A stretch of 64,000 nucleotides of DNA, taken from NCBI RefSeq assembly GCF_007833165.1, contig NZ_VOBQ01000008.1, forward strand, positions 124,001-188,000. Reading direction: 5' to 3'. This document shows positions 36,747 to 44,773 of the stretch, piece by piece (position 1 is the stretch's first letter; the number at the start of each line of letters is the position of its first letter). The notes beneath the pieces were generated by a model, which had not been told where the DNA came from, ran no database searches, and saw nothing but the letters and a program-made list of their open reading frames with translations. Made by a program: the position numbers and the translations under genes. This DNA is from Caenimonas sedimenti. Lineage in GTDB: Bacteria > Pseudomonadota > Gammaproteobacteria > Burkholderiales > Burkholderiaceae_C.

Positions 36747-37226
36747 ATGGACACCAACCGCAACCGCGAAGTCATCGCCACCATCAAGCGCGGCTGGAAC
36801 GAAGATACCTTCATGCGCGCGCAGGGTCTGACCTTTCAGGAGCACGCGCCAGGCGAGGTCACGATCCTCCTGGCGCAAGCGACGCCATCGCAGCGCGGCG
36901 GCGGCGCCGGCGGCGACGCGGCGAAGGTGCTCAACGGCGGCGTGATCTCGTACATGTGCGACGGTGCGCTCGGCTACTCGATCATCTCGGGCTTGCTGGC
37001 GCTGCCCGAAGCCCAGAAGGTCGACGCGCGCGAACTGCGCACCTTCACCATCACGCTGACCATGACCTACCTCGACGTGGCGCGCGGCGATCGCTTCGAG
37101 GCCCGCGGCCGCGTGCTGCGCCTGGGCCGCGGCACGGCCTTTGCCGAAGGCCAGTTCATCAATGCCGACGGCAAGGTCTGCGCTACGGCGCAGGGCATCT
37201 GGCGAGTGCTCTGGCCCCGCGGATGA
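36747..37226 (+). CDS. PaaI-type hotdog thioesterase
   Basis: A 159-residue single hotdog-domain protein of the acyl-CoA thioesterase group. The core motif reads NGGVISYMCDGALGYS, where many relatives have HGG, followed by TITLTMTYLDVARGDRFEARGRVLRLGRGTAFAEGQ, which is typical of PaaI/YbgC-like enzymes. It should release CoA from dead-end acyl-CoA esters and so relieve CoA trapping. Its TGA overlaps the ATG of a truncated crotonase (37223) as ATGA, as though a fuller gene once followed. First gene of the plus-strand unit opposite the crotonase at 35854. Confidence 0.88.
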   Translation: MDTNRNREVIATIKRGWNEDTFMRAQGLTFQEHAPGEVTILLAQATPSQRGGGAGGDAAKVLNGGVISYMCDGALGYSIISGLLALPEAQKVDARELRTFTITLTMTYLDVARGDRFEARGRVLRLGRGTAFAEGQFINADGKVCATAQGIWRVLWPRG

Positions 37227-37486
37227 ACGACCCCATCCGGGGCGGCATGGCAGTGGCTATCGGACTGGCCGACGATCTGGCCTCCGCGCAGGACGTCCGC
37301 GCCAAAGCGCTGGAACTGGCCGCCGAGATCGCAGCCGGTGCGCCGCTGGCGGTGTCCTCCATGCGCCAAACCTTGCGGCGTGGCCTGGCCGACAAAATCC
37401 AGGCCGCGACCGAAAGGGAAGCACATGAGCAGTGCTGGCAGCGCGCCACCGTTGACCACCGGTCGCCTGTTTTCAATGGCGGGTGA
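37223..37486 (+). pseudogene. C-terminal fragment of an enoyl-CoA hydratase
   Basis: An 87-codon reading frame that overlaps the thioesterase stop by ATGA. Residues from GLADDLASAQDVRAKALELA through APLAVSSMRQTLRRGLADKI to EHEQCWQRATVDHR match the last third of crotonases (the GLV-V-P region, the SP-A helix and the final helix). The catalytic core, CoA loop and both acids are missing, and the end SPVFNGG replaces the usual REGVxAF tail. It is most likely the remnant of a crotonase gene after a deletion that brought its end next to the thioesterase. It could still be translated; no function is proposed. Confidence 0.7.
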
Positions 37487-37492
37487 GTCCGC

Positions 37493-37521
37493 TTGACGCT
37501 GGAATCAACCGTCGCTAGGAT
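37493..37521 (+). promoter_or_regulatory. Sigma-70-type promoter of the IclR-crotonase operon
   Basis: TTGACG at 37493-37498 and TAGGAT at 37516-37521 are separated by exactly 17 bases. This is the clearest housekeeping promoter in the window. Transcription would begin near 37528, placing the palindrome at 37533-37546 in the initially transcribed region. Confidence 0.7.
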
Positions 37522-37532
37522 GGACTCATACG

Positions 37533-37546
37533 GGAACACTTGTTCC
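37533..37546 (+). promoter_or_regulatory. Palindromic operator, probable IclR autoregulatory site
   Basis: GGAACACTTGTTCC is a 14-base inverted repeat (GGAACA-CT-TGTTCC), 11 bases after the -10 box and 31 before the GTG start of the IclR gene. A protein bound here would block the promoter. IclR regulators bind such 14-16 base palindromes and often repress their own gene. Core shared with 36701-36713. Confidence 0.65.
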
Positions 37547-37560
37547 GATATAAGAACTAT

Positions 37561-37567
37561 GAAGGAG
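37561..37567 (+). promoter_or_regulatory. Ribosome-binding site that sets the GTG start of the IclR gene
   Basis: GAAGGAG ends ten bases ahead of the GTG at 37578. It supports this non-ATG start over the internal methionine at codon 21. Confidence 0.7.
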
Positions 37568-37577
37568 ACACACCACC

Positions 37578-38420
37578 GTGCAGTCATCGTTGGCGTCGGT
37601 CAGGTTTGCCGCCCCAAGGCGCAGCGATGTGGCGCCCATGGCGTTGGAGCGGGTGCTGCGGACGCTGCGCTTGCTCGCCGATGAGCCGGATGGGCTGACG
37701 CTGTCACAGCTGATGGCACAGATGGAGGCGCCCAAGACCAGCGTGCATTCGCTGTTGCAAGGCTTGGCTGCAGCAAATTACGTGCAGCGACACGATTCCC
37801 TCTACCGGCTCGGCCCGGAATCCTTTGTACTCGGCGCGGCGCTCGTTGCGGCCCGCTCGCTGACCATCGTGGCCACGCCGTATCTGCGTGAAGCACGGGC
37901 GCAGTCCGGCGAGACGGTCCTGCTCGCGGTCATCGACCGGATCGCGGGCAGGTTGACATATACCCAGATCCTGGAGAGCCACAAGCCGGTGCGCTATGCC
38001 GTGCCGGTGGGCACCACCCGACCGCTCTTCGCGACGTCGGCGGGCCGCGTGCTACTCGCATTCCAGGATGAAGGTTGGCGACGCGAGTACCTGAAGACGG
38101 CCGACGTCCGGGCGATGACCGACAAGTCGGTGACCGACCGTCGCCAACTGGCCAGGATCATCGAACGGATACGCACCACCGGCCATGGAGTGACCATCGG
38201 CGAGGTGACGCCCGACGTGGCCGGCTTTGCTGCGCCCATCTTCGAACCCAGCGGTCAGGTGAATGCAGCGCTCATCATCGCCGCCCCACTCGAACGGGGG
38301 CGCGCCGTGGCGGAGCGGCTCACCGGCATCGTGATCCAGATCGCCGCGCAGCTGTCGCAAGCCCTCGGTTACCGCGCCGAGAGTCTTCCCACTCCCCAGC
38401 TATTGAACGGAAAGCAATGA
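37578..38420 (+). CDS. IclR family transcriptional regulator
   Basis: A 280-residue regulator. Residues 20-80 form the winged helix-turn-helix (ALERVLRTLRLLADEPDGLTLSQL, KTSVHSLLQGLAAANYVQR), and residues 90-265 the IclR effector domain, with YAVPVGTTRPLFATSAGRVLLAF and GVTIGEVTPDVAGFAAPIF. Such proteins sense small organic acids or aromatic compounds and control the adjacent catabolic genes. The only transcription factor in the catabolic part of the window, it is co-transcribed with a crotonase through an ATGA overlap and sits just behind a palindromic operator. It is the leading candidate controller of the neighbouring divergent operons. Confidence 0.94.
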   Translation: MQSSLASVRFAAPRRSDVAPMALERVLRTLRLLADEPDGLTLSQLMAQMEAPKTSVHSLLQGLAAANYVQRHDSLYRLGPESFVLGAALVAARSLTIVATPYLREARAQSGETVLLAVIDRIAGRLTYTQILESHKPVRYAVPVGTTRPLFATSAGRVLLAFQDEGWRREYLKTADVRAMTDKSVTDRRQLARIIERIRTTGHGVTIGEVTPDVAGFAAPIFEPSGQVNAALIIAAPLERGRAVAERLTGIVIQIAAQLSQALGYRAESLPTPQLLNGKQ

Positions 38421-39178
38421 GCAACGAACTGCTGTATGAGGTCAGCGATGGCATCGCCGTCATCACCATCAATCGCCCGGAGCGCAAGAACGCCCTCAAC
38501 CGGGCGGTGCGCCAGGCCTTCTTCGAGGTGTGGCCGCGCTTCGAGGCGGACGCGTCGGCGCAGGTTGCCATCCTCACCGGCGCAGGTGACACGTTCTGCG
38601 CCGGAATGGATCTGGTCGAGGCCGCCGACACGGTGCTGCGCATCCCGCCCAAGAACTTCATGCCCGTGCTTGGCGACAACATCGAGGTCACCAAGCCCGT
38701 GATCGCCGCCGTGCAGGGATATGCCTACGCCGGTGGCTGGCTCCTGGCGCAGATGTGCGACCTGTGCGTGGCCGACGAGACGGCCAAGTTCGCCATCACC
38801 GAAGGCCGTGTCGGCCGCGGCATGCCGTGGGCATCGCCGGTGATCCACATGCTGCCGCAGCGCATCCTCATGGAAGTGGCCATGACCTGCGACCCGCTGA
38901 CCGCGCAGCGCGCCTACGAACTGGGCTACGTCAACCGTGTCGTTCCCAAGGGCGAGGCGCTGCAAGGTGCCAAGGAACTGGCCTCCCGCATCCTGGTCAA
39001 CGCGCCGCTCACCGTACGCGGCGCCAAGGAGATGGTGCGCATGGCCACCGAAATGGGACGGACGGCAGCGCTGCGTGCATCGCATCGCGCGTTCGACGCT
39101 GTTTACCTCAGTGAGGACGCGATCGAAGGACCGCGTTCGTTCCGCGAAAAGCGCAAACCGCAATGGAAGGGGCAATGA
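38417..39178 (+). CDS. Enoyl-CoA hydratase/isomerase family protein
   Basis: A 253-residue crotonase-fold protein. The CoA loop is FCAGMDLVEA. The first catalytic glutamate is replaced by leucine (AGGWLLAQMCD, residue 109 or 110), while the second is retained as Glu129 in AITEGRVGRGMPW. Enzymes with only the second acid are more often isomerases or lyases than hydratases. Its ATG overlaps the IclR stop (ATGA), so it is translationally coupled to the regulator, a hint that it acts on the regulator's signal compound. The next gene, MmgE/PrpD, starts at once. Confidence 0.9.
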   Translation: MSNELLYEVSDGIAVITINRPERKNALNRAVRQAFFEVWPRFEADASAQVAILTGAGDTFCAGMDLVEAADTVLRIPPKNFMPVLGDNIEVTKPVIAAVQGYAYAGGWLLAQMCDLCVADETAKFAITEGRVGRGMPWASPVIHMLPQRILMEVAMTCDPLTAQRAYELGYVNRVVPKGEALQGAKELASRILVNAPLTVRGAKEMVRMATEMGRTAALRASHRAFDAVYLSEDAIEGPRSFREKRKPQWKGQ

Positions 39179-39179
39179 C

Positions 39180-40628
39180 ATGAATACCAGTTATGCAACC
39201 GCACGGGCAAGCGCATCTGCAGGCTCGGTTCTGATGGCGGTGGCCAAGCCGTCGCAGCGGGACCTGCGCTTCACTCGCGCCCTGGCAGCGCAAAACGCCG
39301 CATGGACCTTCGAAGGCGTGCCCGCTGACGCGCGCACGCTCGTTCGCCATTGCCTGCTGGACTGGATCGCGGTCACGTTGGCCGGCGCGCAGGAACCGGT
39401 GACGCACATGCTCGCGGAGGAAGCGCGCGAGCAAGGCGGCTTCCCCCAGGCCACCGTCGTCGGGCATGGCTTCGCCGCCAGCAGCCGCCAGGCCGCGCTG
39501 ATCAACGGTGCCGCGTCACATGCGCTCGATTTCGACGACGTCAACATGTCGTTCACGGGCCATCCGAGTGTGGTGCTGGTGCCGGCCTTGCTGGCGCTGG
39601 CCGAAGCGCGCGGTGCCAGCGGTGCGGAGTTCATGACGGCATTCGTGGCGGGGTACGAGACGCTTTGCCGCATTGGTGCGGCCGTGGCGCCGGGGCACTA
39701 CGCGCTGGGCTTCCACAGCACCGGCACCATCGGCACGTTCGGCGCGGCCGCAGCCTGCGCCCGCCTGCTGCAGCTGGATGCCGACGACACCGCCGATGCC
39801 CTGGGTATCGCGGCCACGCAGGCTGCGGGCTTGAAAGCGATGTTCGGCTCCATGTGCAAGCCCTTGCACGCCGGCAAGGCCAGCGCCGACGGCATGATGG
39901 CTGCCCAGCTGGCGGCACGCGGCTTCACCGGCCGCAGCGACGCGATCGAAGCGCTGCAGGGCTTCGCCGCCACACACGGCCCAGACTTCGACCCCGCCGC
40001 CGGGTTGCAGGATGCCCCCCACGGGTTGTACCTGCGCGACAACCTGTTCAAGTATCACGCTGCCTGTTACGGCACACACGCGGCCATCGAAGCCGCGCGC
40101 CACCTGCGCGAAGAGCATGGCATCGAGGAGCAGCACGTCCGGCGAGTCACCGTGCATACGTCGGCCCAAAGCGAAGGTGTGTGCAACATTGCCGCACCGC
40201 GCACCGGCCTGGAGGCCAAATTCAGCCTTCGTCATGTCGTGGCCATGGCCCTGGCAGGCCTGGACACCGCCAAGCTGGCCAGCTACAGCGACGCGTCGAC
40301 GAACGAGCCGGCGCTGACCGGGTTGCGTGATCGGGTGCAGGTGGAACTGGTCCGCGCGTGCGGCTCCATGACGCAGGCCGAGGTGGTCATCGAAACCGTC
40401 GATGGCTCGATCCTGCGTCGGCGACACGACTGCGGCATGGCGGCGACGGACCTGGGCGCCCAGGGCGCGAGGCTGAACACCAAGTTTCGCGCCATCGCAC
40501 ACCCCTTGCTCGACCAGGAGTCGAGCGACGAAGTGTTGGACTTGATCGATCGCCTCGAAGATTTGCCAGATCTGTCGCCGCTGGCGGGCCTGCTGGCCTG
40601 CCAGCCGGTGCGCATCCGGCGTCACTGA
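39180..40628 (+). CDS. MmgE/PrpD family protein
   Basis: A 482-residue protein of the 2-methylcitrate dehydratase/cis-aconitate decarboxylase family. Motifs include GAASHALDFDDV near residue 115, GFHSTGTIGTFGAAAACARLL, MFGSMCKPLHAGKAS and DNLFKYHAACYGTHAAIEAAR, all conserved in the family. Members dehydrate or decarboxylate tricarboxylic acids, but many in catabolic clusters are uncharacterised. The ATG at 39180 follows the crotonase stop by one base. Residues 1-30 are more variable than usual. A role on a branched di- or tricarboxylate would agree with the citryl-CoA lyase-like gene at 27408; speculative. Confidence 0.9.
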   Translation: MNTSYATARASASAGSVLMAVAKPSQRDLRFTRALAAQNAAWTFEGVPADARTLVRHCLLDWIAVTLAGAQEPVTHMLAEEAREQGGFPQATVVGHGFAASSRQAALINGAASHALDFDDVNMSFTGHPSVVLVPALLALAEARGASGAEFMTAFVAGYETLCRIGAAVAPGHYALGFHSTGTIGTFGAAAACARLLQLDADDTADALGIAATQAAGLKAMFGSMCKPLHAGKASADGMMAAQLAARGFTGRSDAIEALQGFAATHGPDFDPAAGLQDAPHGLYLRDNLFKYHAACYGTHAAIEAARHLREEHGIEEQHVRRVTVHTSAQSEGVCNIAAPRTGLEAKFSLRHVVAMALAGLDTAKLASYSDASTNEPALTGLRDRVQVELVRACGSMTQAEVVIETVDGSILRRRHDCGMAATDLGAQGARLNTKFRAIAHPLLDQESSDEVLDLIDRLEDLPDLSPLAGLLACQPVRIRRH

Positions 40629-40646
40629 CTCGGCGAGAACAACCGT

Positions 40647-41789
40647 ATGAACTTCCTCTCCGAAGAGCAGCAGGCCTGGAAGGACTCCGCCCGTCGCTGG
40701 GTGGATCGCGAGATCGGCCGCGAGTATATCCGCAAGTGCGACATGGACCGGGCCTTCCCTTTCGAAGCCTACGAGAAGGCCGCCAAACTCGGCTTCCACA
40801 GCCTGCTCGTGCCCGAGGCCGACGGTGGCGATGGTGGCGACGTATTCTCCTATGCGCTCTTGTGCGAGGCGCTGTCGTGCTACGGCGTAGACTTCTCGGT
40901 GGCCATCGCCGGTGGCATCTTCACCGCGATGAACCTGTCGCTGCATGGCACCGAAGGCCAGAAGCAGCGCTTTCTCAAGCCCTTCATGCGCGGCGAGATC
41001 CGCTTCCCGATCTCGATGTCCGAGCCGAACGCCGGCTCAGACGTGGCCAACGTGCAGACCCGGGCCGAGCGCGTCGACGACGATTACGTCGTCAACGGCC
41101 AGAAGCTGTGGTGCAGCGGCGCCGGCAACCGCGGCGCCGTCATCGTGATGCTGGTGCGCACCGCCAGCACGCCGGACAAGCGCGATGGCCTGTCGGTGCT
41201 GATCGTGCCCAACGACCTGCCGGGCCTGACCATCCGCCCGTTGCAGACGCTGGCCCGCCGTTCCGTCGTGACCACGGAGATCTTCCTCGACAACGTGCGT
41301 GTTCCGGCGGCCAACATGCTGGGCGCGCCCGGCGAGGGCTTCAAGATCATCGCCGGCGAACACTTGGCGCTGGAGCGCGTTGCGGTTGCGGCCAGCTATG
41401 TCGGCAATGCGCAGGGCGCCGTCGACGATGCGCTGGCCTACGCCCAGCAGCGGGTGCAGTTCGGCAAGCCGATCTACGAATTCCAGGTCATCCGCCACAT
41501 GCTGGCAGACATGCAGACGCAGACCGACGCAGCCCGCCTGATCACCTACCGCGCCGCCGACCTGGCCGCGCGTGGCCTGCCCTGCCGCAAGGAAGTGGCG
41601 ATGGCCAAGCTGTTCGCGTCCGAGACCCTGCAGACCGTGACCCGCCAGGGCATGCAGATCCTGGGTGGCTACGGCATGACGCCCGAGGGCGACATGGAGC
41701 GCTACTTCCGCGAGGGCATGCAGTCCACCGTGGGCGGCGGCACGTCGCAGATCCAACGCACGATCATCGCGCAAGAGATGCGGGTCTGA
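40647..41789 (+). CDS. Acyl-CoA dehydrogenase
   Basis: A 380-residue acyl-CoA dehydrogenase. FAD contacts are ISMSEPNAGSDVAN; the middle domain has KLWCSGAGNRGAVIVM; the last domain has QILGGYGMTPEGDMERYFRE. The base motif reads STVGGGTSQIQR, with glycine where YEGT has glutamate, so a base from another helix is needed. The N-terminus MNFLSEEQQAWKDSARRWVDREIG is standard. It sits between MmgE/PrpD and the Nudix gene, which begins one base after its stop. Confidence 0.92.
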   Translation: MNFLSEEQQAWKDSARRWVDREIGREYIRKCDMDRAFPFEAYEKAAKLGFHSLLVPEADGGDGGDVFSYALLCEALSCYGVDFSVAIAGGIFTAMNLSLHGTEGQKQRFLKPFMRGEIRFPISMSEPNAGSDVANVQTRAERVDDDYVVNGQKLWCSGAGNRGAVIVMLVRTASTPDKRDGLSVLIVPNDLPGLTIRPLQTLARRSVVTTEIFLDNVRVPAANMLGAPGEGFKIIAGEHLALERVAVAASYVGNAQGAVDDALAYAQQRVQFGKPIYEFQVIRHMLADMQTQTDAARLITYRAADLAARGLPCRKEVAMAKLFASETLQTVTRQGMQILGGYGMTPEGDMERYFREGMQSTVGGGTSQIQRTIIAQEMRV

Positions 41790-41790
41790 C

Positions 41791-42600
41791 GTGGTCGGCT
41801 CGACGAGCAGCGAGCCGGCAGTCGCGGCAGTGGCCGCCACCGTGGTGCTGGTACGCGACGGCCCGCGGGGGCTCGAGACGCTGATGGTGGTTCGGCACCA
41901 CGAGGTCGACTTCGCCCGCGGCGCTGCGGTGTTCCCCGGGGGCAAGATATCCGCGTCCGACACCGACCCGCGCATCGCCGCGCGCGTGGCTGGCGGCCAC
42001 CTGCCGGGCGAGCCGCAGTTTGGCCTGCGGGTGGCTGCGGTCCGCGAGACCTTCGAGGAAAGCGGCTTGCTGCTGGCCCGGCACCGCGGCGCCATGATCG
42101 ATGGCACGCAGCGTGCCGCCCTGCACCAGCGCTGGCAGGCGCGGCTGGCCGGCGGCGGCAATGCCTTCGTCGACATGGTGTGCGAAGAAGACCTGGTGCT
42201 GGCGCTGGAGCAACTGGTGCCTTATGCCCATTGGGTGACGCCCGAGGTCTCCCCCAAGCGCTTCGACACCCACTTCTTCATCGCCGAAGCGCCGGCCGGC
42301 CAGGTGGCACGGCACGATGGATCAGAGGCGGTGGACTCGTTCTGGATACGCCCGGCCGATGCGCTGGACGACTGCGCGCAGCGGCGCCGCACCATCATCT
42401 TCCCGACCTTGTGCAACCTGGCCCTGCTCGCCCAGACAGGCGACATGGCCGGCGCAGTGCAAGCCGCGCGTTCACGGCCGCTGCGGCGCATCCAGCCGAC
42501 GCTGGGCACGCGTGCGGACGGCAAGCTGTTCCCTGTGCTGACACCGGATTCCGGCTATCCCGACCTCAGCCCGGACCTGATGAATCTGGTCGCCCGTTGA
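41791..42600 (+). CDS. Nudix hydrolase, NUDT7/NUDT19-like (probable acyl-CoA diphosphatase)
   Basis: A 269-residue Nudix protein. FPGGK at residues 48-52 is separated from the helix motif AAVRETFEESGLLL (Glu86, Glu89, Glu90) by an insertion of about 30 residues; this spacing is typical of the NUDT19-like branch, which cleaves CoA and acyl-CoA into phosphopantetheine derivatives and 3',5'-ADP. In an acyl-CoA operon this could clear unwanted or stalled CoA esters. The GTG at 41791 starts one base after the dehydrogenase stop. The final third (LVPYAHWVTPEVSPKRFDTHFF) also matches that group. Confidence 0.87.
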   Translation: MVGSTSSEPAVAAVAATVVLVRDGPRGLETLMVVRHHEVDFARGAAVFPGGKISASDTDPRIAARVAGGHLPGEPQFGLRVAAVRETFEESGLLLARHRGAMIDGTQRAALHQRWQARLAGGGNAFVDMVCEEDLVLALEQLVPYAHWVTPEVSPKRFDTHFFIAEAPAGQVARHDGSEAVDSFWIRPADALDDCAQRRRTIIFPTLCNLALLAQTGDMAGAVQAARSRPLRRIQPTLGTRADGKLFPVLTPDSGYPDLSPDLMNLVAR

Positions 42601-42623
42601 CCGCTACACACAGAGAGAGACCC

Positions 42624-43094
42624 ATGGAAATCCTCGGCATCGGCCTGCACTTCGAAGATCTGCCTCTGGGCCGCCAGTTCCGCACGGTGGGGCGCACGGT
42701 GACCGAAACCGACATCGTCAACTTCTGCACCTGCACTGGCATGACGGAGGTGCTGTTCACCGATCTCGAGTTCCTGCGCACCGAGTCGGACATCAAGGGC
42801 CGCGTCGCCCCGGGCGCACTCGCGTACACCTTCGCCGAAGGCCTGCTGGTGCACGCGACGATGCAGCACACCGGCTTCGCATTCCTCGAGATGGACCTGA
42901 AAGTGCACAACCCGGTGTTCGTCGGTGACACGCTGCATGTCGAGTGCGAGGTGATCGAAGCGCGGCTGAGCAAGAGCCGTCCCGGCCGCGGCCTAGTCCG
43001 CACGCGCAACCGGATTGTCAAGCAGGACGGCACGCTCGCCATCACCTACACGCCGATGCGCATGATCAAGTGCCGCGACAAGGCGGCAGGCTGA
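42624..43094 (+). CDS. MaoC-like hotdog protein lacking the catalytic Asp/His pair
   Basis: A 156-residue hotdog protein related to the hydratases at 26909 and 62030. It has the shared N-terminal FEDLPLGRQFRTVGRTVTETDIVNF and KGRVAPGALAYTFAEGLL. Where the active copy reads SADYNRLHVD, it has TGMTEVLFTD, so both the aspartate and the histidine of the hydratase motif are lost and phenylalanine sits at the histidine position. It may bind acyl-CoA without hydrating it, or pair with another subunit. A purine-rich GAGAGAGA lies before the ATG. Confidence 0.87.
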   Translation: MEILGIGLHFEDLPLGRQFRTVGRTVTETDIVNFCTCTGMTEVLFTDLEFLRTESDIKGRVAPGALAYTFAEGLLVHATMQHTGFAFLEMDLKVHNPVFVGDTLHVECEVIEARLSKSRPGRGLVRTRNRIVKQDGTLAITYTPMRMIKCRDKAAG

Positions 43095-43108
43095 AGGGAC
43101 CGCGGCTC

Positions 43109-44266
43109 ATGCAGCCCTATGCGCTGAACGACGAGCAGCGCGAGATCCAGGCCCTGGTGCGGCGGCTGGCGCGCGACAAGGTGGCAGCGCGTGCCGCCGC
43201 CATCGACCGCAGCGCCGAGTATCCGCAGGACATGTTCGACCTGCTGCGCGAAGTCGGCCTGTTCACGATCCCGTTTCCGCAGGAGTACGGTGGCACGGGC
43301 AGCATGCTGTCGGCCGCCGTGGCCGTGGAGGAACTGGGCCGCGTCTGCTACAACACCGCCTACCTGCTGATCGTGCAGTGGGTGCCGTTCGGCGCCATCC
43401 TCGCCGCCGGCAGCGATGAGCAGAAGCGGCGCCTGCTCGGCCCGCTGGCCGCGGGCGAGCTGCGCGGCGCGTTTTCCACTACCGAGCCGCAGAGCGGGAG
43501 CGACGTCGCCGGCATCCGCACCCGCGCAAAGCGCTGCGATGGCGGCTACCGCATCAGCGGCTCGAAGATCTGGTGCACCAACTCGCACATCGCCGACTTC
43601 GTGCTCGTGGCGGCCAAGACCGGTGATGACGAGGGCGCACGCGCCATCAACCTGTTCATCGTCGAGCGTGGCAGCAAGGGCTTCACTGTCGGCCGCCACG
43701 AAGACAAGATGGGTGCACGCGGCGTGCCGTCGTGCCCGCTGTTTCTCGACGAGGTGTTCGTGCCCGAAACCAACCGCATCGGCGAGGACGGTCGCGGCTT
43801 CAAGAACGTGATGGAGGCCTTCAACAAGAGCCGTCCACTGATCGGCGCGCGCGGCGTCGGCCTGGCGCAGGGTGCCATCGACCACAGCATCGAGTTCGTG
43901 AAGAACCGCGTCACCTGGGGCCGCAAGGTCAGCGAGAACCAGGGCATCCGCTGGATGCTGGCCGACATGGCGATGCAGACCGAGGCCGCGCGCCAGCTGG
44001 TGTACCACTCGGCGGCGGTGGTGGACAGCGGCGCGTCGGGCATCGAGTTGGCGCCGATCGCGGCCATGGCCAAGTGCTTCGCCAGTGACACCGCGATGCG
44101 CGTGGCCACCGACGCCGTGCAGCTGTTTGGCGCCGCGGGCATCTCGGCCGACACGCCGATCAACCGCTACTTCCGCGACGCCAAGGTGCTGCAGATCATC
44201 GAAGGCACGAACCAGATCCAGCGCAACATCATCGGCGACGGCCTGCTCGGGCGCGCGGCGCGCTAA
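43109..44266 (+). CDS. Acyl-CoA dehydrogenase
   Basis: A 385-residue acyl-CoA dehydrogenase and last gene of this run. It has FSTTEPQSGSDVAGI, KIWCTNSHIADFVLV, QLFGAAGISADTPINRYFRD and the intact base motif IIEGTNQIQRN with glutamate in place. The N-terminus MQPYALNDEQREIQALVRRLA is normal. The ATG at 43109 follows the MaoC-like stop by 14 bases. Downstream, base composition and coding style change sharply at the efflux island, so this marks the end of the catabolic block. Confidence 0.93.
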   Translation: MQPYALNDEQREIQALVRRLARDKVAARAAAIDRSAEYPQDMFDLLREVGLFTIPFPQEYGGTGSMLSAAVAVEELGRVCYNTAYLLIVQWVPFGAILAAGSDEQKRRLLGPLAAGELRGAFSTTEPQSGSDVAGIRTRAKRCDGGYRISGSKIWCTNSHIADFVLVAAKTGDDEGARAINLFIVERGSKGFTVGRHEDKMGARGVPSCPLFLDEVFVPETNRIGEDGRGFKNVMEAFNKSRPLIGARGVGLAQGAIDHSIEFVKNRVTWGRKVSENQGIRWMLADMAMQTEAARQLVYHSAAVVDSGASGIELAPIAAMAKCFASDTAMRVATDAVQLFGAAGISADTPINRYFRDAKVLQIIEGTNQIQRNIIGDGLLGRAAR

Positions 44267-44773
44267 CTCCGTCATGACCGACCCGCACGCGCCTCTCCCG
44301 ACCTGGCCATCAGCCGGACAACGCTTTTGTCCGACTTGGCCCCTCGTTCAGCGCCGATGCTCGCACTGGCGTCCCCGGCGATTTGTTTGACCAGCATGCG
44401 AGCCTGCTACGGCAATCACCCTGGCGCCCGTCCGCCGGCCCAGCTGCGCTACGACTAGGCCCATGCCACCGCTTGTCAGGGCTCGTGGAGGCGGGCTATC
44501 TTGCCTGCAACCCGCTGACCGTGAGCTGGGCAGGCGAAGGCACGCTGCGCCGCGGGTGAGCCGGCTCCTGCATTGCTTTCAGGGTAGCGAACAAGGGCCG
44601 GTGATCTTCAGGGGTGAACCGCATGTCCAGGCGAGGCTGGGATTCTCGATTGTCAGATAAGCGACCGCTTGGCGGCGAGCGTTGGGGCGGCTCGCAAGCT
44701 CGATCCCTTTCCTGAGAGCGTATCGGCATTCCGGGCTCTGTCGTAGGCAATGACGTGGCCTGGAACATGAGTA
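44267..44773 (+). other. 507-base stretch without a supported gene, at the left edge of the efflux island
   Basis: No reading frame here has a convincing product. It begins with a short hairpin (44315-44333) and then contains an open stretch of about 75 codons, 44325-44558, that lacks a good start and that I do not recognise. Composition becomes less GC-rich towards 44650-44773. It looks like a recombination scar or the decayed edge of an insertion; no complete insertion-sequence ends were seen. Confidence 0.5.
44315..44333 (+). terminator. Stem-loop after the catabolic operon, possible terminator
   Basis: CGGACAA and TTGTCCG form a perfect 7-base stem with a 5-base loop (CGCTT), 48 bases after the last stop codon. 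There is no T-run after it, so it may only slow or process transcripts. Confidence 0.4.

Noticed and set aside
29401-44266. Glutamine in GSNQIQ/GTNQIQ of acyl-CoA dehydrogenases as a supposed loss of the catalytic base
   Set aside because: In the medium-chain enzyme the base is the glutamate of YEGT, before this segment; it is present in 29401 and 43109, so the glutamine is normal.
44325-44558. About 75-codon open stretch at the left edge of the efflux island
   Set aside because: No start codon with a ribosome-binding site, no recognised similarity, and the length is not unusual for GC-rich DNA.
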